Source: Hymenobacter nivis (lineage in GTDB: Bacteria; Bacteroidota; Bacteroidia; Cytophagales; Hymenobacteraceae). Taken from it: a stretch of DNA of 64,000 bases. The stretch lies in the NCBI RefSeq assembly GCF_003149515.1, contig NZ_CP029145.1, positions 248,001 to 312,000 on the forward strand. Reading direction: 5' to 3'. Shown here piece after piece: positions 54,284-63,181 of the stretch. Within the stretch, counting starts at the first letter, position 1; every line of letters begins with the position of its first letter. The position numbers and the translations under genes are program-made. The notes under the pieces are model-generated. The model saw only the letters and a program-made list of their open reading frames with translations, was not told where the DNA came from and did no database searches.

Positions 54284-55267
54284 ATGCAACCGAAAGTTTT
54301 ACCTAATCAGCGAAATTCCACTATTGATATGTTCAGGCTGCTGGCCTGCTTTGGTGTTGTCGCCATTCACGTGCACAGCAGTACAGCGGCTGCCGAAAAT
54401 ACCGGGCGCTTTCTCAGCCTTTTTTGCGTCTCGTTTTTTTTCATCACCGCCCTAACCTATTTCGTTGCTAATTTAAATGAGAGCGCCGATGTCAACGGCA
54501 TCGCCCTGAAAATCTGGAAAAGAATTGGGCGGCCCTTGCTGGCTTGGTCGGTTATTTACGCCGGATTACTCTTAGCAAAAAACATACTCACGCACGGCAA
54601 CAGGACGTTTGATCTGGTGAAAATTTTCCTCTACGCCGACAGTGCCGAACACCTCTACTATTTGCCACAACTAATTGTAATGCAAGTAATTGCGTTGAGC
54701 GTTTTTTTATTGATTAACAACACGAAACACTTATTGGCCGTGGGGTTATTCGCCGGGGCCCTTGGCTACCTGGCCTGGGGCAGCTGGCACGATTGCTACG
54801 GCATCACAGACTACCGGGCCATTGCCGTTTACGTGGCCACGGCGTTTGGCTTCGCCCGCGTCCTGAAAAGCCCAGGCCGTGACTGGAGGTATTTAGTTCT
54901 GGGCCTCGTTTTAGCCGGACTGGCAGTTTCCGGGTTGCTGGTAGTGTACCCGGAGCCGGCCAGGAGTTTTGTGCTGGTACTGCCCATTGGTGGCCTTGGC
55001 TTGCTTTTGATTGCCCTGAGCCTGCCCAGTCTTGTGGTTCCCAAATGGCTGGCCACCTTGGCTGCCACGACCTACGGCGTTTATTTAAGCCACGTACTTT
55101 TTCTGGAGGCGCTGGAGTTTTTGCTTGAGAAAAAACACTACACGCTCCAGTACAACTTGCCAGCGAAACTGTTGGTCACGACGCTGATTTTTGCAATAAG
55201 CGTGGTTTTCACGTTGGTCGCGCGACGCATTCCGTTATTGCGGGCGCTGCTGCTGGGCGAAAAATAA
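54284..55267 (+). CDS. acyltransferase family 3 membrane protein
   Basis: Polytopic membrane protein of 327 residues with about ten hydrophobic segments. The start NSTIDMFRLLACFGVVAIHVHSS carries the conserved His of acyltransferase 3 enzymes, which move acetyl or succinyl groups onto sugars of surface polysaccharides. Later segments are SFFFITALTYFVA, GRPLLAWSVIYAGL and TYGVYLSHVLFLEALEFLL. Its base composition is lower in G/C than the neighbours (more TTA, AAA codons), which may indicate transfer. No glycosyltransferase genes are near, so its substrate is unknown. It is divergent from cobQ. Confidence 0.85.
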   Translation: MQPKVLPNQRNSTIDMFRLLACFGVVAIHVHSSTAAAENTGRFLSLFCVSFFFITALTYFVANLNESADVNGIALKIWKRIGRPLLAWSVIYAGLLLAKNILTHGNRTFDLVKIFLYADSAEHLYYLPQLIVMQVIALSVFLLINNTKHLLAVGLFAGALGYLAWGSWHDCYGITDYRAIAVYVATAFGFARVLKSPGRDWRYLVLGLVLAGLAVSGLLVVYPEPARSFVLVLPIGGLGLLLIALSLPSLVVPKWLATLAATTYGVYLSHVLFLEALEFLLEKKHYTLQYNLPAKLLVTTLIFAISVVFTLVARRIPLLRALLLGEK

Positions 55268-55411
55268 ACTGAGTCGTTTCAAAGCCAGTGGCATCGGTTG
55301 CCGCCCCCAAGCTGGTTGGCAACACCTGGCCCGAATCCGCGTTGGCAATAACGCGCTTCCGCTTAGCGGCCCCAAATTTGCGCAGCCGCTGCGCTACCAA
55401 CACCAGCCACT

Positions 55412-57199
55412 ATGCCCGCCCCCAACGTCCATCGCCTGCTGCGCCCGCTGCTGGTGTGGCGGGTCCGCCATATCAGCGAGCGGATGTACTTACTCATCCT
55501 CAGCGTATTGGTAGGCGCGGGCGCGGGCCTGGCGGCGGTGCTGCTCAAAACCAGCGTGCGCACCATGTCGCGGCTGCTGCAAGAAGCCGTGCCGGAGCCC
55601 CAGCGGGTGTTTGCGCTCTCGCTCTACCCCATTATCGGCATCACGCTCACGGCGCTGGTTACCAAATACTTCCTGCACGGCCACTTGGGCCGCGGCATCG
55701 CGCCCATCATCTACAACACGGCCCGCGAGGGCAGCGTGGTGCCGCGCTCCAAGCTATACTCGCAGCTGATTACGGCCTTTCTCACGGTGAGCTTCGGGGG
55801 CTCGGCAGGCACGGAAGCCCCAATTACCGTCACGGGCTCGGCCCTGGGCTCCAACGCCGGCCGGGTACTGCACCTGGACCGGCGGCGGCGGCGCTTGCTG
55901 ACGGGCTGCGGGGCAGCGGCGGGCCTGGCGGCCATCTTCAACTCGCCCATCGCGGGGGTGTTGTTCGCGGTCGAAACCATTTTGCTGGAGCTGCCGGCGC
56001 AGTATTTTATTCCGCTGCTCATTTCCTCGGCTACGGCCACGGTGGTGTCGAAGGCGCTGTACGCGGGCCAGCCGTTCGTGCTCATCACCACGAGCTGGCC
56101 CGTGAACGCGGTGCCGTTTTACGTGCTGCTGGGCCTATTTACGGCGTTTTTCTCGGTCTACATGATTCGGACCTACTACTGGTTCGACCGCTTTTTTGCC
56201 CGCTGGCCCGGCCTTAACTGGCGCAAGGTGCTGCTGGGCGGCATGGCGCTGGGGGCCCTCATTTTCCTATTTCCGACGCTCTACGGCGAGGGCTACAACA
56301 CGGTGGAGTTGCTGCTGGCCGGCAGGTCGAGCCACCTCACCGACGGCAGTATTTTCTCGGTATACGGCGACCAGAGCCCCTGGCTGCTGCTGGTACTGGT
56401 GGTATTCAGCCTACTGCTGAAGGTGGTGGCCACGAGCATTACGGTGGGGGCGGGCGGCAACGGCGGCATGTTCGGCTCGTCGCTATTCTCGGGGGCCCTG
56501 GTGGGGTTTCTCTTCGCCCGGCTGCTGAACATGAGCGGCCTGGTGCAGATTCCGGAAGTGCACTTCATTGTGCTGGGCATGGCCGGCACGCTGGCGGGCG
56601 TGGTGCACGCGCCGCTGACGGCCATATTCCTCATCGCCGAAATCACGGGCGGTTACGCGCTGTTCGTGCCGCTGATGGTGGTGAGCAGCTCGTCGTACCT
56701 GATTACCAAATACTTCGAGCCGTACTCGGTGTACACTAAAAAGCTCGTGCACCAGGGCGTGGACGTGTACGCCAACCGCGACCAGGGCCTGCTGGCCCAG
56801 CTCGACCCGCGCAAGCTGCTCGAAACCGATTTCGTGCCGGTGCGCCCCACCACCACGCTGGGCGAGCTGGTGGACATTTTCCGGCAAGCCTCGCGCAACC
56901 TGTTTCCGGTGGTGGCGGCCGGCGGGCGGCTGCTGGGCATCATCAGCCTCGACGCAGTGCGCGACGCGCTCTTCGACGAAAGCCACTACGCCACCACCCT
57001 GGCCCGCGACCTAATGGCCCCGCCCCTGGCCGTGGTGGGCCCCGCCGACGACCTTGAGCACACCCTGGCCCAGTTTGACCGCCACGGCGCCTATGCCCTG
57101 CCCGTGTGCGAGGAGGATGGCCGCTACCTGGGCTTCATTCTGAAATCGGCCATCCTCGCCCGCTACCGCCGGCAATTGATTCAGGACAGCCAAGTGTAG
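55412..57199 (+). CDS. ClC-family chloride channel/antiporter with CBS domains
   Basis: Inner-membrane ClC protein of 595 residues. The selectivity motifs are GGSAGTEAPITVTG (gating Glu in GTEAP), FNSPIAGVLFAVE with the internal proton Glu, and GNGGMFGSSLFSG (GxFxP-type loop, with Ser where many have Pro). About 430 residues of membrane helices are followed by two CBS domains (DFVPVRPTTTLGELVDIFRQ, LFPVVAAGGRLLGIISLD; LMAPPLAVVGPADDLEHTLA), which bind adenine nucleotides. The ATG at 55412 fits the family. Its stop codon lies in the first bases of a large palindromic repeat, so the last residues (QDSQV) may be altered. Confidence 0.92.
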   Translation: MPAPNVHRLLRPLLVWRVRHISERMYLLILSVLVGAGAGLAAVLLKTSVRTMSRLLQEAVPEPQRVFALSLYPIIGITLTALVTKYFLHGHLGRGIAPIIYNTAREGSVVPRSKLYSQLITAFLTVSFGGSAGTEAPITVTGSALGSNAGRVLHLDRRRRRLLTGCGAAAGLAAIFNSPIAGVLFAVETILLELPAQYFIPLLISSATATVVSKALYAGQPFVLITTSWPVNAVPFYVLLGLFTAFFSVYMIRTYYWFDRFFARWPGLNWRKVLLGGMALGALIFLFPTLYGEGYNTVELLLAGRSSHLTDGSIFSVYGDQSPWLLLVLVVFSLLLKVVATSITVGAGGNGGMFGSSLFSGALVGFLFARLLNMSGLVQIPEVHFIVLGMAGTLAGVVHAPLTAIFLIAEITGGYALFVPLMVVSSSSYLITKYFEPYSVYTKKLVHQGVDVYANRDQGLLAQLDPRKLLETDFVPVRPTTTLGELVDIFRQASRNLFPVVAAGGRLLGIISLDAVRDALFDESHYATTLARDLMAPPLAVVGPADDLEHTLAQFDRHGAYALPVCEEDGRYLGFILKSAILARYRRQLIQDSQV

Positions 57200-57452
57200 C
57201 GCAGACTTTATAGTCCGCGGCGCTCAGAGCCACTGGCCGCAGTTTAGCGCGGCACGCGCAACTGCTGGCTACCCAACGGGGTGAGTCTGCGACTCACGGC
57301 CGCGCAGCGGCCCGGCGGGTTGCGCCAATTGGCCGTTCTGCTTTGCGAGTTACGAACTCGCCCCGTTTATCGGCTAGCAGTTGCACGTGCCGTGCTAAAC
57401 TGCGGCCAGCGGGACCGTTCAGCCGCACGGACTCGCAGCGCCCACGCTACAC
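57194..57452. repeat. 259-bp palindromic element (family 5) with GTGTAGCG ends
   Basis: Both ends are GTGTAGCG / CGCTACAC. An inner arm at 57233-57270 (CTGGCCGCAGTTTAGCGCGG...) is complementary to 57371-57409 over 38 bp with few mismatches. Smaller hairpins GTGAGTC-TGC-GACTCAC and CGAGTTACGAACTCG lie in the centre. Each end supplies the TAG stop of one of the two convergent genes beside it. Confidence 0.85.
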
Positions 57453-58640
57453 CTCTGCTTCGAGCGGCACACCTTTGGGCACAAGCTCTAGGCCCACCAG
57501 CATCAGCATGCCGGTGAGCGGGATGATGAGGAACATGAGGGTTTGGCTGACTTCGCTGACGGGCAGCGGGGCCGGGATGCTATAGAACAACAGCACGGAA
57601 ATCAGACCTTTGGGCGCGATGAATAGCTCGGGCAGCAAATCGGCGCGGGCCACGAGGCGCAGGTATGGGTAGCGGATGAAGGTAAGCACGGCCACCACCA
57701 GCAGGCCCTACCACAGTAGGTGGCTGTTGAGCAGGTTAGTGAGGTCGATGGAAAACCCGAAGGCCGGTAAGAAGAACGTGCGCACCAGAAACGCCGACTC
57801 GGCGGTGAGGCTCTTGAGCTGGCCCAACTCGGAGGCCAGCTGGTCGGGGTGCAGCCAGCGTTGCAGGCGGGGGCCCCGCAGGAACAGGTCGGCGTTATTG
57901 ACGGCCAGCCCGAACACCAGCACCAGCGAGGAAAGGTGCAGTTGCTTGGCCAGGCTGTACATCAGTACCAAAAAGGCGAAGAGCAGGAAAAACCTGATGT
58001 GCCCGCGCAGCCGCGCCAGCAAAAACGCCAACACCGCCGTGCTTAGCATCGCCGCCACCAGCACGGCCAGAATATCCACCCCAGACGTGACCAGCGACAC
58101 ACCCTGGGCAAAGTTTTCCTGCAAGGCGAAGCTGAAGAGCATGATACCCAGGATGTCGGAAAACGTGCTTTCGTAGACGATGAGCCCCTTTTTTCGACCG
58201 TGAGGCCCGCCACGCTGGAGATGGCCACCGCGCTGCTCACCACTGAGAGGACTACGGCGTTGGCCAAGCAGCTCTGCCAGCCGGCGCCGGTGTAGAAGTG
58301 CAGCAGCGCGGCAATGGCCGCGGACGCCGCCACCAAAACGGCCGCCGCCGCCAAAAACGAGCGCCGAATCAAGGGGCCCTTGTCGCGGGTCAGGCGCGGG
58401 TCGAGCGAGCCTTCGAGCACGATGAGGATGAAGCCCACGATGCCCAGAATCTGGAGTAGCACCGGCGGGAAGCGCACCGGCCACTGCCCGTAGGTGGTGG
58501 CCTACCCGAAGGCGATACCGGCCAGTAGCAGCAGCACCGACGGCACTTTGGTGCCCTTGGCGGCGAGGTCGAACAGGTACGACAGCACCACGGCTAGGCT
58601 CAGGCCAATCAGGATGGTTACGGGCTCATGGCCGGGCTTA
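57447..58640 (-). pseudogene. cation:proton antiporter, decayed
   Basis: Inner-membrane Na+/H+ exchanger-type protein recognisable across three segments. N-terminal segment LSYLFDLAAKGTKVPSVLLL stops at an in-frame TAG (58502-58504) before ATTYGQWPVRFPPVLLQ. The middle, GIVGFILIVLEGSLDPR to AISSVAGLTVEK, is broken by loss of one base in a run of T on the plus strand (58189-58194). The C-terminal segment KGLIVYESTFSDILGIMLF reaches a second TAG (57708-57710) after SHLLW, then continues GLLVVAVLTFIRYPYL to LEAEV. The original start is not clear. At least three lesions make this a pseudogene. The last codon and stop derive from the adjacent palindromic element. Confidence 0.87.
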
Positions 58641-58687
58641 ACGGGCGGCTGCGGGCGCGGGTTGGGCCCCCGGGGCGGGGCGGGGCG

Positions 58688-58695
58688 TAGTTTTG
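58688..58695 (+). promoter_or_regulatory. candidate -7 box for the flavoprotein gene
   Basis: TAGTTTTG matches TAnnTTTG exactly, 28 bp before the ATG at 58724. Confidence 0.45.
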
Positions 58696-58723
58696 GGCTT
58701 TGATTCCTAAGGCTGTAGCCGTA

Positions 58724-59971
58724 ATGAGCGCCGATAATTCTTCGTTTGTGGCCGTGGTGGGCGGCGGCCCGGCCGGCCTGCTAGCCGCTCAGCGCCTGGC
58801 CGAGGCCGGCCACCGGGTGCGCGTATTCGAGGCCCAGGCCACGGTGGGGCGCAAGTTTCTGGTGGCCGGGCACGGCGGCTTCAACCTGAGCAATGCCGCC
58901 CCCGGCGCCGCCCGCTTCGCCACCCAGTACGGGCCCGCGGCGGGGCACTTTGGGAACCTACTGGCCCGTTTCGGGCCCGCCGAGCTGCGCGCCTGGGCCG
59001 CCGCGCTGGGCATCGAAACCTTCGTGGGCACCAGTGGGCGCATTTTCCCCGTGCCCGCCCACACGCCCGCCGATGTGCTGCGCGCCTGGCTGGCCCGCCT
59101 GGGGGCCCTGGGCGTGGAAATCCACACCCGCCACCGCTGGCTGGGCTTCGCGGGGCCCTGCGGCCTGCGCCTGCGCCGCGCGGCCACCGGCGAGGAGTTT
59201 GCTCTTGAGCCCGCCGCCACGGTACTGGCCCTGGGCGGGGCCAGCTGGGCCAAAACCGGCTCCGACGGCGCCTGGGCCCCGCTGCTGCGCGAAATCGGCG
59301 TGGAGGTGGTGCCGTTTGCGCCGGCCAACTGCGGGGCGGAAGTGGCGTGGTCGGCGTTTTTCCGGGATAAGGTGGGCCGCCAGCCACTCAAAAACATTGC
59401 CCTGCGCATGAACGAGGGCCCCGAAGTGCGCGGCGAAGTCATGCTGACAGATTACGGCCTGGAGGGTACGCCCGTGTACGCCCTTACGCCACAGGTGCGG
59501 GCCGCGCTGGCCGCCGGGGGCCCCGCCGTGTTCCACTTAAACCTGAAGCCTGACCTGCCCGCCGCCGCCCTGCTGCACAAGCTGGGGGCCCCGCGCGGCA
59601 AGGCCTCGTGGGCCGATTTCCTCAAGAAAACCCTCCACCTGGGGGCCCTCATCCCCACCCTGCTGCGCGAGGCCCGGCCCGACGCGGCCGCCCTGCCGCC
59701 CGATGGTTTAGCGCAACTCATCAGCCACTTGCCGCTGCCCGTGGCCGGCCTGCGCCCGCTCGACGAGGCCATTTCGACGGCCGGCGGCGTAGCCTGGGCC
59801 GAACTCGATGCGCACCTGATGCTACGCCGCCGCCCCGGCACCTACTTGGCTGGCGAAATGCTGGACTGGGAGGCCCCCACCGGCGGCTACCTGCTGCAAG
59901 GCTGCCTGGCCAGCGGGGCCGGCGCGGCGGCGGGCATCATCGCCGCTGGGGCCCCAGGTGGCGGCGTGTAG
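58724..59971 (+). CDS. HI0933-like NAD(P)/FAD-dependent oxidoreductase (TIGR03862 type)
   Basis: Flavoprotein of 415 residues. FAD-binding dinucleotide fold VAVVGGGPAGLLAAQRLAEAG is at residues 9-29, followed by RKFLVAGHGGFNLSN (the RK...GGGRCN-type motif of the family), FVGTSGRIFPVP, VLALGGASWAKTGSDG, and the C-terminal EMLDWEAPTGGYLLQGCLASG. This group contains proteins annotated TIGR03862 with unknown substrate. The ATG at 58724 places the glycine motif as expected. Its end, GTG TAG CGC, is identical to the ends of the family-5 repeat, suggesting a repeat fragment there. Confidence 0.9.
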   Translation: MSADNSSFVAVVGGGPAGLLAAQRLAEAGHRVRVFEAQATVGRKFLVAGHGGFNLSNAAPGAARFATQYGPAAGHFGNLLARFGPAELRAWAAALGIETFVGTSGRIFPVPAHTPADVLRAWLARLGALGVEIHTRHRWLGFAGPCGLRLRRAATGEEFALEPAATVLALGGASWAKTGSDGAWAPLLREIGVEVVPFAPANCGAEVAWSAFFRDKVGRQPLKNIALRMNEGPEVRGEVMLTDYGLEGTPVYALTPQVRAALAAGGPAVFHLNLKPDLPAAALLHKLGAPRGKASWADFLKKTLHLGALIPTLLREARPDAAALPPDGLAQLISHLPLPVAGLRPLDEAISTAGGVAWAELDAHLMLRRRPGTYLAGEMLDWEAPTGGYLLQGCLASGAGAAAGIIAAGAPGGGV

Positions 59972-60024
59972 CGCGATGGCGGGGCCTTTGGCGATCATTA
60001 AAAGGCTATTCAGCAAACCTATTG

Positions 60025-60126
60025 AACGTCATGCTGAGCTTGTCGAAGCATCTCTGCTGCGCAAGTAATCCAGCCGATTGAATTAGTTACGCGGGAGAGA
60101 TGCTTCGACAAGCTCAGCGTGACGTT
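60025..60126. repeat. family-2 palindromic repeat between flavoprotein and kinase genes
   Basis: AACGTCATGCTGAGCTTGTC (60025) pairs with GACAAGCTCAGCGTGACGTT (to 60126); GAAGCATCTCT and AGAGATGCTTC also pair. The interior is about 34 bp. It occupies the centre of the gap between two convergent genes. Confidence 0.88.
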
Positions 60127-60201
60127 CTGGTTATTTCCTGGCCAACTACACAGCGGCACCCACGGGCCCCGGAAACCGCCCTGACGCCCGCCCTGGGGCC
60201 C

Positions 60202-62652
60202 CTAAACCCCGGGAAAGGCCTGCGCCAACGACGCCATGACCTCAGCTGTGACCGCCGTGACCTCGCCCACGAGCCAGGCGGCGCGGTCTGGCGCGGGGGG
60301 CGTGGCCTCGCAGGCCTCCAGCTCGCGGATGGCCTCGAAGAGGGGCGCCACGCCCATGCCGTGAAGCGAACTTTTGAGGTGATGGGCCGCGTCGGCCAGG
60401 GCCGGCCAGTCGGCCTGCGTCAGGGCCTGCCGCAGGGCGGTAAGGATGGGCGGCGTGCTGGTGCAAAATACGCCCACCAGGTGGCGCACAAACAGTTCGT
60501 TATCGCCTACCATCCGGCGCACGGCGCTCAGGTCGTAGAGCGGACCGGGCTGGGCCTGGCGGGCCTGGCGGGCTACGGCCAGCGCCTGCCGCAGGGCAGC
60601 GGTGTCGAAGGGCTTGGCCAGGTAGGCGTCGAAGCCATTGGCGCGCAGGGCGGCGGCGTCGAGCTGGGCGTGGGCCGTGACGGCGAGCACGGGCGTGGCG
60701 GCCCGGGCCGGATCGGGGTGCTGGCGCAGGCGGGCGGTCACAGCCATGCCATCGAGGCCGGGCAGGCGCAGGTCCATCAGCACTACGTCGTAGCGATGTT
60801 GCTCGAACAGGGCTACCGCAGCGGGGCCGGTGGCGGCCGCATCCACGGCCCAGCCCCAGCCCCGCAGCAGGCTTTCGGCCAGCAGGCTACTCACGGGGTT
60901 GTCTTCCACCAGCAGGGCCCGGCCGGTGCTGCCGGGCACGGCCTTCTTCGCCGGGGCGGGGGCCCCGGGCGGCGGCGCGGCGGTGCGGTCGGCGGTGTCG
61001 AATTCGAGCACAAAATAGAATGTGCTGCCCGCTCCCGGCTCGCTAGTGGCGTGCAGCGTACCGCCGAGCACTTCCACCAGGCTGCGCGAAATGCTCAGGC
61101 CCAGGCCCGTGCCGCCGTAGTGCCGGCCGGTGGTTTCGCCGGCCTGCACGAAGGGCTCGAACACGACGTCGAGCTCGGCGGGCGCAATGCCGATGCCCGA
61201 GTCGTTCACGCTGAACGCCACCCGCACCCGGCCCGGCCCGGCCCCGGGCGGGCACTGCGCGCGCAACTCCACCCCGCCGCGCTCGGTGAACTTGAGTGCG
61301 TTGCCGAGCAGATTGAGTAGCACCTGGCGCAGGCGGTGGGCGTCGCCCACTACGCGGGGCAGCGCGGCGGGCGCGTCGAGGCGCAGGGCCAGGCCCCGGG
61401 CTTCGGCCTCGGGGGCAAACAGGGCTGTGCAGTCGCGCAGCAGGGCCCCAAGGTCGAAGGCTTCGGCGGCGGCGTGCAGGCGGCCGGCCCCGAGGCGGGC
61501 GGTGGTCAGCACATCGTTGAGCACGGCCAGCAGGTGCTGGGCGGAGGTGTGCAGCAGGCGCAGGTGCTCGGCCTGGGCGGGGGCCAGGGCCGAGGCAGCT
61601 AACATCTCGGCCAAGCCCAGGATGCCGTGCAGCGGCGTACGAATTTCGTGGCTCATATTGGCCAGGAATTCCTGCTTGGCCCGCACGTTAGCCTCGGCCG
61701 CATCAGTAGCGGCGCGCAGGTGGGCTTCGAGCTGCTTGGAGGCCGTCACGTCGAGCAGCAAGCCGCTGTAGGCTACACCGCGGGCGTCGCGGGTGGTGAC
61801 GACCGCCGTGCCGCGGCACCAGCGCAGCGGCTGGCCCGGCACCACCACCCGCCCCTCGAACACCCAGGGCCCCTGGGCCTGCCCGGCCGCCGCCAGCGAG
61901 AGGCGAAACGGCAGCACATCGGCCGGGTGCAGGAACGTTTCGGCCTGGTTAATGTCGGCCGGGGCCACCCCGAAGCACTCTTGCACCCGGGGACTGATGT
62001 AAGTGACGTAGTACGCCCCGTCGCGCTCGACGCGCCCTTCAAACAGCACGCCCGGCACGTTTTCGGCCAGCATCTGGAAGCGGGCCTCGCTGGTAGCCAG
62101 TGCATTGGCAGCTTCGCGCCGGGCGCTGGTGTCGAGCAGGGCCAGGCGACAGCCGGGGCCCTGGGGCGGGGCCACCTCCTCGCGCACGGCCTCCAGCTGG
62201 GCATGAAACGCGGTACCGTCGGCGCGGCGCAGCTCCGTTTCGGTATGCTGGGGCCCCGGCGTGGCCAGCACCCGCGCCAGGAAACCGGCAAAGTCGGCGC
62301 GGTGCGCCGGGGCTACGAACAGCACGAACGGCCAGCCAGCCAGCGCCCCCCCCGCCGCGCCCAGCAGCTGGCTGGCCGTGCGGTTGAGCTGCACAATGCC
62401 CCCGTTAGGCCCCAGCGTGACGTAGCCCACGGGGGCCTGTTCATAGAGGTCTTCATACTGGGCGCGGTTGACTTCGGCGTCGGCCTGGGCCAGCAGCAGC
62501 GACTCGTACTGCATTTGCAGCTCGAGCTGGTGGGTTTGCAGCCCCTGCACCAGGTTTTGCAGCTGGTCGGGGGACGTGTTTTCGGCGGCTTGCGCGAGCA
62601 GTTGGTGGCGCGAGCCGGCCGGGTTAGGAGGTAGAGATTCAGCGGCGTTCAT
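60202..62652 (-). CDS. hybrid histidine kinase with PAS, REC and Hpt domains
   Basis: Cytoplasmic phosphorelay kinase of 816 residues. Residues 1-60 form a coiled coil (LQTHQLELQMQYESLLLAQA); PAS domains follow (EQAPVGYVTLGPNGGIVQLN; GRVERDGAYYVTYISPRVQE). HisKA contains NMSHEIRTPLHGILGLAE; ATPase motifs are NLLGNALKFTE, NDSGIGI and GGTGLGLSISRS. The receiver has LLVEDNPVSSLLAESLL, VVLMDLRLPGLDG and DAYLAKPFD. The C-terminal Hpt domain carries the phospho-His in ALADAAHHLKSSLHGMG. The REC and Hpt in one chain suggest a full internal relay to an unlinked regulator. The ATG at 62652 is chosen over a GTG nine bases upstream. Confidence 0.93.
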   Translation of the reverse strand: MNAAESLPPNPAGSRHQLLAQAAENTSPDQLQNLVQGLQTHQLELQMQYESLLLAQADAEVNRAQYEDLYEQAPVGYVTLGPNGGIVQLNRTASQLLGAAGGALAGWPFVLFVAPAHRADFAGFLARVLATPGPQHTETELRRADGTAFHAQLEAVREEVAPPQGPGCRLALLDTSARREAANALATSEARFQMLAENVPGVLFEGRVERDGAYYVTYISPRVQECFGVAPADINQAETFLHPADVLPFRLSLAAAGQAQGPWVFEGRVVVPGQPLRWCRGTAVVTTRDARGVAYSGLLLDVTASKQLEAHLRAATDAAEANVRAKQEFLANMSHEIRTPLHGILGLAEMLAASALAPAQAEHLRLLHTSAQHLLAVLNDVLTTARLGAGRLHAAAEAFDLGALLRDCTALFAPEAEARGLALRLDAPAALPRVVGDAHRLRQVLLNLLGNALKFTERGGVELRAQCPPGAGPGRVRVAFSVNDSGIGIAPAELDVVFEPFVQAGETTGRHYGGTGLGLSISRSLVEVLGGTLHATSEPGAGSTFYFVLEFDTADRTAAPPPGAPAPAKKAVPGSTGRALLVEDNPVSSLLAESLLRGWGWAVDAAATGPAAVALFEQHRYDVVLMDLRLPGLDGMAVTARLRQHPDPARAATPVLAVTAHAQLDAAALRANGFDAYLAKPFDTAALRQALAVARQARQAQPGPLYDLSAVRRMVGDNELFVRHLVGVFCTSTPPILTALRQALTQADWPALADAAHHLKSSLHGMGVAPLFEAIRELEACEATPPAPDRAAWLVGEVTAVTAEVMASLAQAFPGV

Positions 62653-62728
62653 GGGGCACACGTAGCGTATTGCCTAGCAAGTTACTGGCTGCTCCCGCAA
62701 CTTGCCCCCGGGGGCCCCACAACGGTGT

Positions 62729-62992
62729 TTATTCCTGGCCCTGCGCGGCGGCCCTGGCCTGTTCGGCGTCGCGCAAAATCAGGCGCGCATCGGCCAGCAG
62801 GCGGCGGCCGGGGTCGAGCTGCTCGCGCAGGATGAGGGCGGTAAGCAGAAAAAACGAGGCCAGCGGCAGCACCCAGCCCAGCACAAACCATAGCCAAAAC
62901 GAGCGCCCGTAGTTGTAGGCGCAGTAGCCGGTGAGGATGGGAATGAACGAAATGGCCACCGCCATCACGAAGAGCATGTCGACGAAGAGCAT
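62729..62992 (-). CDS. small two-span membrane protein
   Basis: Protein of 87 residues with two hydrophobic segments (LFVMAVAISFIPILTGYCAY; FWLWFVLGWVLPLASFFLLT) and a charged helical tail (LDPGRRLLADARLILRDAEQ). I do not recognise the family. The length, composition and lack of other signals fit a phospholipase-D-nuclease-N-type or orphan small membrane protein, but this is not certain. It lies 76 bp upstream of the kinase on the same strand, so it may be co-transcribed. Confidence 0.6.
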   Translation of the reverse strand: MLFVDMLFVMAVAISFIPILTGYCAYNYGRSFWLWFVLGWVLPLASFFLLTALILREQLDPGRRLLADARLILRDAEQARAAAQGQE

Positions 62993-63181
62993 AGGCGCGG
63001 GGGTGGAGGTAGCGTAGGGCGGGCCGTTCCAACCGGGGGGCCTCGGGTACCCCGAAGGTACGAAAAATCCTTGACTTTGGGCGCCCCCCGGCAGTTATTT
63101 TGCCGGGCTCGCCACCGCCGGGGCCAGTTTCCCGTACGAGTAAGCATAGCGCCGCCACCGCCCCGGCCCCTTTTTCTGCCC

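Noticed and set aside
57233..57409. Structured non-coding RNA gene.
   Set aside because: Symmetry of the ends and central hairpins are better explained by a palindromic repeat; no promoter was seen.
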